DNA of 64,000 nt, taken from positions 1,860,001 to 1,924,000 of the forward strand of contig NZ_LT607413.1 of the NCBI RefSeq assembly GCF_900091495.1, written 5' to 3'. Every line of letters begins with the position of its first letter. Positions within the stretch are counted from its first letter, which is position 1. The notes below the pieces were generated by a model, which was not told the DNA's origin, did not search any database, and worked only from the letters and a program-made list of their open reading frames with translations. Below, piece by piece: positions 8,375 to 16,484 of this stretch. Source of the DNA: Micromonospora echinospora. Its GTDB lineage: Bacteria; Actinomycetota; Actinomycetes; Mycobacteriales; Micromonosporaceae. The position numbers were made by a program, and so were the translations under genes.

Positions 8375-8608
8375 ATGGAGCAGCGAAAGCACTGGTGGAA
8401 CGGCAAGTGGGGGCGGCTGGCCCGGCGGGACGTCTTCCTCCGGGTGGACGCCGACCGGTGGCACGTCGAACAACGCGCCGGCGGCGCCGAGGGCGTCTCC
8501 CGGTTCTACGAGTACGACAGCGCCGAGGAGGCGGAGGAGACGGTCCGGGCCCTGCTCGACGGCACCGACACCTGGCGCGAGCTCTCCCCGCGCCCGCCCC
8601 GCGTTTAG
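8375..8608 (+). CDS. Small conserved-looking hypothetical protein (77 aa)
   Basis: This is a short basic/acidic protein starting MEQRKHWW. It has Trp-rich patches (HWWNGKWGRLARRDVFL, WHVEQR) and an acidic helix with EEAEE. There is no signal peptide or membrane segment. GC at third positions is high throughout, which supports real coding. I do not recognise the family. It lies between the mscL terminator and a PRC-like gene 30 bp on, with which it could be co-transcribed. Confidence 0.6.
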   Translation: MEQRKHWWNGKWGRLARRDVFLRVDADRWHVEQRAGGAEGVSRFYEYDSAEEAEETVRALLDGTDTWRELSPRPPRV

Positions 8609-8637
8609 CCGGACGCCGGGCCGGGAACCGCGCCAGC

Positions 8638-9003
8638 ATGACGCGACAGGACACGGACGCGCAGACGGTCATCGGACGGGTCACCACCGGCATGCGGGTC
8701 GTCGACGCGACCGGCACCGAGGTTGGCACGGTCGACCTCGTCCAGCGTGGGGACCCGAACGCGGTGACCGTGGAGGCGCCGACCGCCGACCCGGGCAGCA
8801 GCCTCGACGAGCTGATCGAGTCGGCAGCGGTCGAGGAACCGGACGTCCCGGCCGACCTGGCCGCCCGGCTGCTGCGCAGCGGCTACCTCAAGATCACCAC
8901 ATCCGGCTGGGCGGTCTACGCCCTCGCCGAGCAGATCGCCGACGTCGCCGACCAGCGGGTACGCCTCACCGTCCCCCTCGCCGACCTCGCCCGCGAGGAG
9001 TAG
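8638..9003 (+). CDS. PRC-barrel-like small protein (121 aa)
   Basis: It opens with a beta-rich segment, VIGRVTTGMRVVDATGTEVGTV, which has the look of a PRC-barrel or DUF2171 domain (a residue-rich barrel binding charged partners). It ends with a helical part and VRLTVPLADLA. ATG at 8638 gives a start directly before this domain. Soluble, no catalytic motif visible. The fold call is by pattern only. Confidence 0.6.
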   Translation: MTRQDTDAQTVIGRVTTGMRVVDATGTEVGTVDLVQRGDPNAVTVEAPTADPGSSLDELIESAAVEEPDVPADLAARLLRSGYLKITTSGWAVYALAEQIADVADQRVRLTVPLADLAREE

Positions 9004-9119
9004 GCGTCCCGCCGACCCGGCCGCACCCTGGAGTCGCCAGGCGCGCGAAGGCCACGCCCGCCTACGGAAAGTCAGACGCGGTCCCGGAGTGCGCGGGCGC
9101 GGAGTGCGCGGGCTCGCGA

Positions 9120-10472
9120 CTAGACCCGGGGTGCCCCGTCTGTGCGGGCAGCTCCACAGTCTCTCGCCAATGCACCAACGGCTGCGCCTGGATCGCGGAC
9201 GGGCTGGAGCTCACCCTCCGGCGACTCCCGCTCCGCGGGTGCCTCCGACCCGCTGACCTCGTCGGGGTCCTCCCGCTCCGCCGAGCGGCGCTGCGGCACC
9301 GGGCGCCCACGCTGGGGGACGGGCCTCCGGCGGAAGAGGAGCCGCATCGCCCCACCGGCCAGCAGTCCCCAGAAGGCACCGCCTATCCCGAGCAGCGTGA
9401 CCCCGGCGGCGGTGACCACGAAGGTGACCACCGCCGCCTCGCGGTCGTCCGGCTCGGCGACGGCCGAGGTCAGGGCGGTGGCCAGCGCGCCGATCAGCGC
9501 CAGGCCGGCGACCGCCTCGATCAGCACCGGGGGCGAGAGCAGGACCAGCGTGGTGGCCACCCCCGCGCCGAGGCCGAGCAGGGCCAGCCCGGCCCCGGCG
9601 GTGACCGAGGCGATCCAGCGACGGTCCGGGTCGGGGTGGGCGTCCGGGCCGGCGGCGAGCGCGGCGGTGATCGCCGCCAGGTTGACCGCGTGCCCGCCGA
9701 CGGGCGCGGCGGCCACGCTGGCCAGCCCGGTGACCCGGAGCGCGGAGCCGAACGGTGGGCGGTAGCCGTACCCGGTGAGCACCGCCATGCCCGGTACGTT
9801 CTGCGCGGCCATGGTGACCAGGAACAGCGGCACCGCCAGCCCGGCCAGGGCCGACATGCTCCAGGCCGGTGGCGTCGGGTCGAACGCCGGCCAGAGCCCG
9901 GTGCCCCCGAGCCGACCGGACGGCGTGGTCGACGCGATCGCCACCACCGCGACGACGAGTGCCCCCGGCACCGCCCAGCGACGGGCGAACCGGTGCAACA
10001 GGAGCCAGACCACCACCACCGGCCCGGCGAGGGCCGGCACCTCGACCAGGGCCCGGACCGGCGCCGTGCAGAGCGGCAGGAGGACGCCGGCCAGCATCGC
10101 GCCCGCGATCGGCTTCGGGATCGCCGCGACCGCGCGGCTCAGCGGAGGGAAGAGACCGGCGGCCACGACCAGCAGGCCGGACACCACGAACGCGCCGACC
10201 GCCGCCGGCCAGCCACCCGCCACCGGACCGGTCGCCACCAGCAACGCGGCACCCGGCGTGGACCAGGCGACGCTCATCGGCAGTCGGTGCCGCAGTCCGA
10301 GCCAGACGGCGCTGGCCCCCGACACGAGACAGACCGCGAGCAGGCCCGAGGCCGCCTGCGTCTCGGTGGCACCGACCGCCCGGAGCCCGGCCAGGACCAC
10401 GGTGAACGAGCTGGCGAAGCCGACCAGGGCGGTCACCACGCCGGCCAGCACGGGTTGCAGGACGCCGGCCAT
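9120..10472 (-). CDS. BenE-family benzoate/H+ symporter-like transporter
   Basis: This is a 450-aa protein with about 12 membrane helices. BenE-like motifs are visible: FASSFTVVLAGLRAVG at the start, TPGAALL, AIPKPIAGAMLAGVLL and the discontinuous-helix region PVGGHAVNLAAITAAL. A hydrophilic tail of about 60 residues follows the last helix. ATG at 10472 follows GGAGGGAGACGG. Family members import benzoate or related aromatics. The divergent cupin regulator and the shared palindrome argue that expression is controlled by that protein. No aromatic catabolic genes are adjacent, so the true substrate is open. Confidence 0.85.
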   Translation of the reverse strand: MAGVLQPVLAGVVTALVGFASSFTVVLAGLRAVGATETQAASGLLAVCLVSGASAVWLGLRHRLPMSVAWSTPGAALLVATGPVAGGWPAAVGAFVVSGLLVVAAGLFPPLSRAVAAIPKPIAGAMLAGVLLPLCTAPVRALVEVPALAGPVVVVWLLLHRFARRWAVPGALVVAVVAIASTTPSGRLGGTGLWPAFDPTPPAWSMSALAGLAVPLFLVTMAAQNVPGMAVLTGYGYRPPFGSALRVTGLASVAAAPVGGHAVNLAAITAALAAGPDAHPDPDRRWIASVTAGAGLALLGLGAGVATTLVLLSPPVLIEAVAGLALIGALATALTSAVAEPDDREAAVVTFVVTAAGVTLLGIGGAFWGLLAGGAMRLLFRRRPVPQRGRPVPQRRSAEREDPDEVSGSEAPAERESPEGELQPVRDPGAAVGALARDCGAARTDGAPRV

Positions 10473-10488
10473 TCCGTCTCCCTCCACG

Positions 10489-10510
10489 ACCGTTCCGTAT
10501 ACGGAACGGT
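10489..10510. promoter_or_regulatory. Perfect 22-bp palindromic operator between benE-like and cupin-regulator genes
   Basis: The 22 bases read identically on both strands; each half is ACCGTTCCGTA. It lies 16 bp upstream of the transporter ATG and 7 bp upstream of the regulator start, so a dimer bound here could block both divergent genes. Confidence 0.75.
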
Positions 10511-10516
10511 GGCGTG

Positions 10517-11116
10517 ATGCACGATAGCGGCATGCCCACCGCCGACCGACCACCGGCCCCCCAGGGGGAAGTCGCCGACTCCGCGTCCCTGGAGGAGGGC
10601 GCCGCCGCCATCGGCCGTCGGGTCCGGCTTCTCCGCGAGGAGCGCGGTGTCTCGCTCTCCGCCCTGGCGCGGTCGGCCAGGGTCGGCAAGGCCACCCTCT
10701 CCGGGCTGGAGAACGGCACCCGCAACCCGACCCTGGAGACGCTCTACGCGGTGACCGCGCAGCTCGGCGTACCCCTGGGTGCGGTGCTGGCCGGACCGGC
10801 GAGCGCGCCCTCGGTGCGCGGCGCCGCGGTACGCGCCACCCTGCTCGAGGTGTTCACCGAGGCCGGGGCGACCTACGAGCTGTACCGGATGCGGGTCGCC
10901 CCGGGACCGGGCCAGATGTCACCCCCGCACCGGCCCGGGGTCACCGAGCACGTCACCGTCTTCGCCGGCGTGCTCCGCGCGGGTCCGGTGGACGCGCCGC
11001 TGACCGCCGCCGCAGGTGGGCACCTGCGCTGGACGTCGGACGTGCCGCACTGCTACGCCGCGGTCGGTGACGAGGAGGTCGCCGCGAGTCTCCTGCTGCG
11101 CTACCCCCACGGCTGA
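10517..11116 (+). CDS. XRE-family regulator with C-terminal cupin domain
   Basis: This is a 199-aa protein. The HTH covers about residues 30-85 (RRVRLLREERGVSLSALARSA then VGKATLSGLENG). A cupin beta-barrel follows from about 115 to 195, with HRPGVTEHVTVFAGVLRAG as the sensing core. This architecture is common for repressors of small-molecule exporters or catabolic genes. Starts at 10514 (GTG), 10517 and 10532 (ATG) are all in frame and none has a Shine-Dalgarno, so the transcript may be leaderless. It probably binds the adjacent palindrome and controls the BenE-like gene. Confidence 0.85.
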   Translation: MHDSGMPTADRPPAPQGEVADSASLEEGAAAIGRRVRLLREERGVSLSALARSARVGKATLSGLENGTRNPTLETLYAVTAQLGVPLGAVLAGPASAPSVRGAAVRATLLEVFTEAGATYELYRMRVAPGPGQMSPPHRPGVTEHVTVFAGVLRAGPVDAPLTAAAGGHLRWTSDVPHCYAAVGDEEVAASLLLRYPHG

Positions 11117-11209
11117 CATGCTCCGTCCAACCTGGATCCGGCACGCCACGCCGGCCCCGGGCGGCAGTGGGTGGAGACGCGGGTGCGGTCTTCTTGGCAG
11201 ACTTCACCC

Positions 11210-11929
11210 ATGACGCTGATCCTCCGCTCGGCCATTCTGAACGACGTCGGCCTGGTCCGGACCAACAACGAGGACTCCGCCCTCGCCGGGGAACGGCTGG
11301 TCTCGGTGGCGGACGGAATGGGTGGACTGCCGGCCGGGGAGGTCGCCAGCGAGATCGTCATCCGGATCCTCGACGAGCTGATACCACCGGAGACGCCGGA
11401 CGAGGCAGAGAACGCGCTCCGCGCCGTCGTGCAGACCGCCAACCAGCGCATCCGGGCCGCCATCGACGCCGACCCGGCCCGCGAGGGCATGGGCACCACG
11501 CTGACCGCCGCACTGCTCGCCGGGGACGTCCTGGTCGTCGCCCAGGTCGGTGACTCCCGGTGTTACCTGCTCCGGGAGGGGGCGCTGCACCAGCTCACCA
11601 GGGACGACACCTTCGTCCAGGCGCTCGTGGACCAGGGGGCGCTGACCCCCGCCGCCGCCCGCCAGCACCCGCAGCGGTCCCTGGTCACCCGGGCGGTCCA
11701 GGGGGCCGACGCGCCTCCGTCGATCGCCCGCTACACCGTCCTGCCCGGCGACCGGCTGCTGCTGTGCAGCGACGGGCTCTCCGACTACGTCGACGACGGC
11801 ACGGTCGCGAACACCGTCTTCACGTACGGGGACCGGCAGCAGTGCGCCGAGCAGCTGGTGAAGCTGGCCCACCAGGCGGGCGCACCGGACAACGTCACGG
11901 TCGTGGTCTCCGACGTCACCGAGGTCTGA
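11210..11929 (+). CDS. PP2C-family Ser/Thr protein phosphatase (PstP/Stp type)
   Basis: This is a 239-aa soluble phosphatase. The metal-binding motifs are in order: VRTNNEDS, VADGMGG, GMGTTLTAAL, VGDSRCYL, LCSDGLSDYV and APDNVTVVV. That is the full set for an active PPM enzyme. There is no transmembrane tail, unlike PstP. It would reverse Ser/Thr kinase phosphorylation, but no eukaryote-like kinase is in the window. It stands 56 bp ahead of the acetyltransferase gene. Confidence 0.92.
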   Translation: MTLILRSAILNDVGLVRTNNEDSALAGERLVSVADGMGGLPAGEVASEIVIRILDELIPPETPDEAENALRAVVQTANQRIRAAIDADPAREGMGTTLTAALLAGDVLVVAQVGDSRCYLLREGALHQLTRDDTFVQALVDQGALTPAAARQHPQRSLVTRAVQGADAPPSIARYTVLPGDRLLLCSDGLSDYVDDGTVANTVFTYGDRQQCAEQLVKLAHQAGAPDNVTVVVSDVTEV

Positions 11930-11985
11930 ACCGGCGACGGGCGAATCGGGTTGCGGGGTCCCGGGACCGGGGTTGGGATGGACGG

Positions 11986-13185
11986 ATGAGCATTCGTCGT
12001 CTCACCCCCGGGGAACGCCTGACCACTAGCTTCCCGCTCCAGGCGTACTCCTTCGACGAGACGCCCCGCCCGGCGGACGAAGCCGAGTCGATGCGGGACT
12101 GGCTGCCGTACCAGGAAGGCAACCGGACGCTCGTTGCCGAGGCGGACGGCACCGCCGTGGCCTGCGCCTCCGCCATCCCGATGCGGCAGAACCTGCGCGG
12201 CGCCGTACTGCCGATGGCCGGGGTCGCCGGGCTCGCCAGCCACCCGCTCGCCCGCCGCCAGGGACACGTCCGGGACCTGATGCACCAGTTGCTCGACGAG
12301 ATGCTCGACGAGGGGCACGTGCTCTCCGCGCTCTACCCGTTCCGGCCCTCGTTCTACGAACGGTTCGGCTACGTCGGCCTCCCCGCGCCACGTACCGCCA
12401 CCTTTCCCCCGGACGACCTCGCCGCTCTGCTCCGGGTGAAGCTGCCGGGCGAGTTGGTCTGGCAACGCACCGGTGCCGGATACGACGAGTACGCCGCCTT
12501 CCACGACCGCTGCCTGGTGCAGCGGCACGGCTTCGCGGTCCTCCCCGAGTACCGCCGGATCCGGGTACGCGACGACGACAACCGCTGGCTGGTGACCGCG
12601 CGGGTCGACGGGGTGACCGAGGGCCTGCTCACGTACCGGATCGACGGCTACGGTGGCACCCTGGAGGGCGGCCATCTGCTCGCCACCAGTCCCCTCGCCC
12701 GCGCGCTGCTGTTGCAGTTCCTCGCCCGGCACGTCGACCAGGTGGAGCGGGTGAGCGTGGTGGTCGCCCCGGACGACCTGCCCGAACTCTGGGCCACCGA
12801 CCTGGGGGTGGTCTGCGAGACCCGGGTGACCCGCCCGGACGAGTCCGCCCCGATGGCCCGGGTGCTCTCGATGGACGCACTGGCCGGGCTGCCCGCCGAC
12901 GCCGGGTGCTGCCGGGTGGAGCTGACCGGGGACCGTTGGCTCGCCGGGACGTACCTGCTGGACGGGACGACCGGGCAACTGGAGATCCGGTCCAGGGCGT
13001 CCGTCGGCGCGGTGGACCCGCCGTCCGCCACGCTCACCGCCGCCGGACTCTCCGCCCTGGCGTACGGGGCGCTCGACCCGGCCGAGGTGGTGGTGCGGGG
13101 GCTCGGTGACGTGCCGACCGACGCAATGCTGGAGTTGCGTCGCCTCTTTCCGCGCGAGCTGCCGTACCTCTGCGCCAGCTTCTGA
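11986..13185 (+). CDS. Eis-like GNAT acetyltransferase
   Basis: This is a 399-aa protein with the Eis architecture. It has an N-terminal GNAT with VAGLASHPLARRQGHVRDLM as acetyl-CoA loop, a second GNAT-like domain (about 170-290) and a C-terminal SCP2-like domain ending with a free carboxylate Phe (LPYLCASF). Eis proteins N-acetylate aminoglycosides and other amines as hexamers, with the C-terminal carboxylate as catalytic base; the terminal Phe here fits that. ATG at 11986 follows GGATG-rich sequence without a clear ribosome-binding site. The substrate is unknown. Confidence 0.87.
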   Translation: MSIRRLTPGERLTTSFPLQAYSFDETPRPADEAESMRDWLPYQEGNRTLVAEADGTAVACASAIPMRQNLRGAVLPMAGVAGLASHPLARRQGHVRDLMHQLLDEMLDEGHVLSALYPFRPSFYERFGYVGLPAPRTATFPPDDLAALLRVKLPGELVWQRTGAGYDEYAAFHDRCLVQRHGFAVLPEYRRIRVRDDDNRWLVTARVDGVTEGLLTYRIDGYGGTLEGGHLLATSPLARALLLQFLARHVDQVERVSVVVAPDDLPELWATDLGVVCETRVTRPDESAPMARVLSMDALAGLPADAGCCRVELTGDRWLAGTYLLDGTTGQLEIRSRASVGAVDPPSATLTAAGLSALAYGALDPAEVVVRGLGDVPTDAMLELRRLFPRELPYLCASF

Positions 13186-13516
13186 CCCGTTCCGGTATCC
13201 GCCCGACGGGGCAGACCGGACGGGTACCGGGATGGCGGTCGGGTGGCTGGGACTCCTGACCCAGCGCTCGACATCGATCGGTACGCGACACCCGCCGTCG
13301 CCCTCGTCGTCCTGACGACTGCCGCCCTCACCGGTTGATGCTCAAGTCGGCGCTCCGACCACGGACACCCGGCCCGAGCGGCTAGCGTTCGGGAGTTTTG
13401 TCTTTAATGCACCTCTTCGTATGCAAAAGTCCGATTAAGGACACGTGCATTTCCGTGTGTCTTCGGCCCGCTGTCGTGGCGGCACCGCCGGAGACGCGCC
13501 ATGAGAGGGCCACATC
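13186..13516. promoter_or_regulatory. Intergenic region with AT-rich promoter segment for the DUF3494 gene
   Basis: No coding pattern is visible in these 331 bp. From about 13395 to 13455 the base composition drops (TTTTGTCTTTAATGCA, ATGCAAAAGTCCGATTAAGG), unusual against the surrounding GC-rich sequence. It is the likely promoter of the cell-wall protein gene starting at 13517. GTGCATTTCCGTG at 13445-13457 is also there. No specific sigma consensus can be assigned. Confidence 0.4.
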
Positions 13517-14593
13517 GTGACAGTCACTTCAATCCGTCATCGTCGACTCCGTCTGCGTCGACGCGCCGTACTGCCGGCACTCGCGGCCGTCACCGCGGGC
13601 TGCGCGGCCGTAGCCATGCTGATCTTCAGCGGAACCGGTGCCAACGCGGCGGTAGCGCCGGTCGGCCTGGGCACAGCGGCCGACTTCTCCGTGCTTGCCG
13701 GTTCCACCGCCACCAATACCGGCCCGAGCTTCCTGGGGCAGAGCCTCGGCGTCCACCCCGGCAACACCGCCCCCGGCTTCCTGCCGATCATGGTCGGCGG
13801 CGAGATCCACCTTGGCGACGCTGTCGCCCTACAGGCCAAGGAGGACCTGACCGACGCCTACAACGACGCCGCCGGCCGGACCCCGTTCACCAGCCTTCCT
13901 GCGGAACTCGGCGGATCGACGCTCCTTCCCGGGGTGTACCGGATCGGCGCCGCCCAGCTGACCGGCACCCTGACCCTGGACTCCCAGGGCGACCCGGCGG
14001 CGGTGTTCATCTTCCAGATCAACTCCACCCTCATCACGGCGGCCAACAGCAGCGTCGTGTTCATCAACGGCGCCTCACCCTGCAACGTCTACTGGCAGGT
14101 GAGCAGCTCGGCCACGCTCGGCACCGGCACCCGGTTCGTCGGCAACATCCTGGCCCAGACCTCGATCACCATGAGAACCGGCGCGACCCTCCAGGGCCGG
14201 GCCTTGGCCCAGACCGGTGCCGTCACCCTCGACACCAACGTCATCACCGCCCCCGTCTGCCTCCAGCCGACGAGTCCCCCCACCGGCCAGCCCACCGGTC
14301 AACCCACCGGCCAACCGACCGGCGGCCCCACGGGAGGCCCGACCGGCCAACCCACCGGCGGCCCCACCGGCCAACCCACCGGCCAACCGACCGGCGGCCC
14401 CACGGGAGGCCCGACCGGCCAACCCACTGGAGGTCCGACCGGGTTGCCGACTCCAAGCCGCACGACGCTGCCGGTGACCGGCGGTCGCGGCGGCGGTGCG
14501 CTGGTACCCCTCCTGACGGCCATCGGCGGCGTCGCCGTGGCCACCGGCGCGGCCCTGCTTCTCCTCTACCGCCGCAGGACCTTCGAGTCCTGA
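13517..14593 (+). CDS. LPxTG-anchored DUF3494 (ice-binding-like) surface protein
   Basis: This is a 358-aa protein. A long signal peptide has a basic start (RRRAVL) and a hydrophobic core to about residue 43. A DUF3494 beta-solenoid domain then spans about 45-240, with LGTAADFSVLAGST and SSATLGTGTRFVGNILAQTSI. DUF3494 covers ice-binding proteins and adhesins. A Pro-Thr-Gly stalk of 14 tetrapeptides follows, then a sortase signal: LPVTG, a hydrophobic helix and the basic end YRRRTFES. GTG at 13517 gives the best signal peptide. Sortase should attach it to peptidoglycan. Function (adhesion or ice interaction) is a family inference. Confidence 0.85.
   Translation: MTVTSIRHRRLRLRRRAVLPALAAVTAGCAAVAMLIFSGTGANAAVAPVGLGTAADFSVLAGSTATNTGPSFLGQSLGVHPGNTAPGFLPIMVGGEIHLGDAVALQAKEDLTDAYNDAAGRTPFTSLPAELGGSTLLPGVYRIGAAQLTGTLTLDSQGDPAAVFIFQINSTLITAANSSVVFINGASPCNVYWQVSSSATLGTGTRFVGNILAQTSITMRTGATLQGRALAQTGAVTLDTNVITAPVCLQPTSPPTGQPTGQPTGQPTGGPTGGPTGQPTGGPTGQPTGQPTGGPTGGPTGQPTGGPTGLPTPSRTTLPVTGGRGGGALVPLLTAIGGVAVATGAALLLLYRRRTFES
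14279..14446 (+). repeat. Fourteen tandem 12-bp units encoding PTG(Q/G) stalk
   Basis: The unit is CCnACCGGCCAn or CCnACCGGCGGn. The fourth residue runs Q Q Q G G Q G Q Q G G Q G L, so a six-unit block (QQGGQG) is present twice, showing block duplication. It encodes the wall-spanning stalk between the beta-solenoid and the LPxTG signal. Length variation between strains would be expected. Confidence 0.9.
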
Positions 14594-14600
14594 CCGCGCA

Positions 14601-14632
14601 GACCCCGGCGGCCGTCACCGGCCGCCGGGGTC
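14601..14632 (+). terminator. Perfect 14-bp hairpin after the surface-protein gene
   Basis: GACCCCGGCGGCCG, loop TCAC, then the exact complement CGGCCGCCGGGGTC. It lies 7 bp after the stop codon, with no real T tract. It could serve both the plus-strand gene and the convergent epimerase gene. Confidence 0.75.
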
Positions 14633-14700
14633 ATCACGGCTGACGCCCGCTTAAAGCTGGCGTGTCGCGGGTGGTCGTGCCGGCCCGGTGGCATCCGCCA

Positions 14701-15783
14701 CTAGTACGGGTTGCCCTGGCCGGCGGGGCGGCCCAGGAGCAGCGCGCCAGGGCGGCCGGCGAGGTCGTTGCGGGCGGACATCGGTGGGCTGGGCGTGTGC
14801 CCGCCGTCGGCCATCCCGGCGAAGAGTTCCCGCAGCGCGGTCAGCGCGTCCGTCTCCGGCCGCCAGCCCAGCTCGGTCTCGGCCCGATCGCTGGACATCA
14901 GCGGGGTGTCCAGGGCCAACTGCACCCAGCCCGGGTCGACCGGCTGCAACCGGGCCCGCCAGGTCAGCGCCGCCGCCGTACGGAGCACCGGGGCGGCCAC
15001 CGGCACCGTCCAGCCGTGGAAGTGCCGGGCGACCAGCTCCGGGGTGAGCACCGGGTCGGCCGCCACGTTGAACGCGCCGCGCGCATCGCCGAGGAGCACC
15101 CGGGCGTACGCGTCGGCGACGTCGTCGGCGTGCACCGCCTGCATGCGCAGCCGGCGGTGCGTGGGCACCAACGGGAGCCGGCCGTACCGCAGGAGCCGGA
15201 CCGGCGCGAACGGCCCGAGGAAGTACCGGGTGATCTCGGTGGCCGCGTCCCGTTGGAAGACCAGCGCGGGGCGGAGCCGGACGATCCGCAGCCCCGGGTA
15301 CTCCCGCTCGACCCGGTCGAGCAACTCCTCCACCGTCGCCTTGTCGCGGCTGTACGAGGAGGCCGCCACCCCGGTCGTCGGCCAGCGCTCGCTGACCGGG
15401 TGGTCCTTCGGGCCCGGTGCGTACGTGCCGACCGACGAGGCGTACACCAGGGCCGGCACCTTCGCCCGGAGCACCGCGTCGACCACCGTACGGCTGCCGC
15501 CGACGTTGGTCCGGTTCAGTTGCCGCTGGTCGTGGCTGGGCTGGATCTGCCAGGCCAGGTGCACCACCGCGTCGGCACCGGCGAAGACCCCGGCCAGCTG
15601 GTCCACGGCCCCCGGTTCACCGATGTCGCAGGAGTGCCACTCGACCGCGTCGTACGGCGACCCGGCCGACGGATCGGGCAGGCGGCGCGCCACCCCGACC
15701 AGTTCCAGCCCCGACTCCCGACGCAGCCGGCGCAACAGGGCTGTTCCATGGTTACCGCTGGCCCCCACCACCACGATCCGCAT
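14701..15783 (-). CDS. NAD-dependent epimerase/dehydratase (extended SDR)
   Basis: This is a 360-aa protein. The N-terminal Rossmann motif is VVVGASGNHGTALL. A later YASSVGTYAPG and SSYSRDKATVE give the catalytic Ser and the YxxxK pair. A C-terminal substrate domain is present, with a glycine-rich tail of about 30 residues that looks disordered. ATG at 15783 precedes the Rossmann strand directly. Extended SDRs act on nucleotide sugars or other alcohols/ketones; nothing nearby names the substrate. It is convergent with the surface-protein gene. Confidence 0.85.
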   Translation of the reverse strand: MRIVVVGASGNHGTALLRRLRRESGLELVGVARRLPDPSAGSPYDAVEWHSCDIGEPGAVDQLAGVFAGADAVVHLAWQIQPSHDQRQLNRTNVGGSRTVVDAVLRAKVPALVYASSVGTYAPGPKDHPVSERWPTTGVAASSYSRDKATVEELLDRVEREYPGLRIVRLRPALVFQRDAATEITRYFLGPFAPVRLLRYGRLPLVPTHRRLRMQAVHADDVADAYARVLLGDARGAFNVAADPVLTPELVARHFHGWTVPVAAPVLRTAAALTWRARLQPVDPGWVQLALDTPLMSSDRAETELGWRPETDALTALRELFAGMADGGHTPSPPMSARNDLAGRPGALLLGRPAGQGNPY

Positions 15784-15936
15784 GCCGCTCCGTACCCGGT
15801 CCGGCCCGCTCCAACCGTGCCCGGCGCCGTCCGACCGGCCGCCGCGGCGTCACTCGACCGGCCTTCACGGCGTCGCCCGGCCCGCGTTCCCGGCGCTGCG
15901 GCGTGCTCAGGGTCGGGGTGCGTGGCGCTCCCAGCG

Positions 15937-16209
15937 CTACCGGCGGCGTCCGCCCCGCCCACCGGCGGCGGCCAGGCAGCGCGGGCAGATCCGGCCGACC
16001 GGGTCGGCCCCGGTGAGCTGGTCGGTCGTCGAGTAGTCGAAGGACACGTGCGGGAAACGACGCAGCCGGGTACGGCTCAGCGGCAGCCCGCAGAGGGTCT
16101 GGTTCTGCCCCGGCAGCCAGGCGTGCACCTCGCCGCCCGGCTGGCGTACGCCGTCGTTGCCGGCCACCTCGCTCGACGCGGCCACGGCGGGGGTCCTGGT
16201 CAGTCTCAT
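15937..16209 (-). CDS. Small actinobacterial hypothetical protein with paired cysteines (90 aa)
   Basis: ATG at 16209 is preferred over a GTG-rich longer reading because the first 30 residues of the longer form look like noise. The core has one cysteine in TLCGLPLSR and a CPRC knuckle near the end (RICPRC), with DYSTTDQL between. The arrangement suggests a small zinc-binding protein. It sits immediately upstream of, and pointing away from, the tRNA gene. I do not recognise a function. Confidence 0.6.
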   Translation of the reverse strand: MRLTRTPAVAASSEVAGNDGVRQPGGEVHAWLPGQNQTLCGLPLSRTRLRRFPHVSFDYSTTDQLTGADPVGRICPRCLAAAGGRGGRRR

Positions 16210-16327
16210 GCCTGCCACGGTTCCCGGTGGCGGCCCGGCGCATGCCACCGGAGCCTGCCCAGCGGGGCCGACACCCCACGGGAAGCGACGAGCGATCAAC
16301 ACGCGTTGTCCGGTAGCCTGAGCGCGC

Positions 16328-16399
16328 GGGCCGCTAGCTCAATGGCAGAGCTGTGGACTTTTAATCCATAGGTTCAGGGTTCGAGTCCCTGGCGGCCCA
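16328..16399 (+). tRNA. tRNA-Lys (anticodon TTT)
   Basis: The full cloverleaf can be drawn. The acceptor is GGGCCGC paired with GCGGCCC; the D arm is GCTC/GAGC. The anticodon arm is GTGGA-CTTTTAA-TCCAT with TTT at the centre, and the T arm is CAGGG-TTCGAGT-CCCTG. CCA is not encoded (ends A then C). The 3' half serves as the attachment site of the adjoining mobile islands, and the gene itself is left intact. Confidence 0.95.
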
Positions 16400-16402
16400 C
16401 TC
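16363..16402 (+). mobile_element. Attachment site 1 (attL) within tRNA-Lys 3' end
   Basis: These 40 bases, from the anticodon stem to 3 bp past the tRNA, are repeated exactly at 23568-23607 and in shorter form at 26003 and 28837. That is the footprint of a tyrosine-recombinase element that enters a tRNA gene and restores its 3' end. Confidence 0.88.
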
Positions 16403-16455
16403 CTCCACAGGTCAGCCGCCCTGACCGGGATCAACGATGTCGCGATCAGGCCCGG

Positions 16456-16476
16456 TACAGCAGCGAAGTACAGCAG
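16456..16476 (+). repeat. Pair of direct repeats TACAGCAG, 13 bp apart (putative integrase arm sites)
   Basis: TACAGCAG occurs at 16456-16463 and 16469-16476, inside the left end of island 1. The same pair and spacing recur at 23465-23485, inside its right end, and variants follow the third and fourth att copies. Direct-repeat pairs flanking an att core are the hallmark of arm-type integrase/excisionase sites. The role is inferred. Confidence 0.5.
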
Positions 16477-16484
16477 TAGGCCGT

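Noticed and set aside
14279..14446. CRISPR-like repetition
   Set aside because: The repeats are contiguous 12-bp coding units without spacers.
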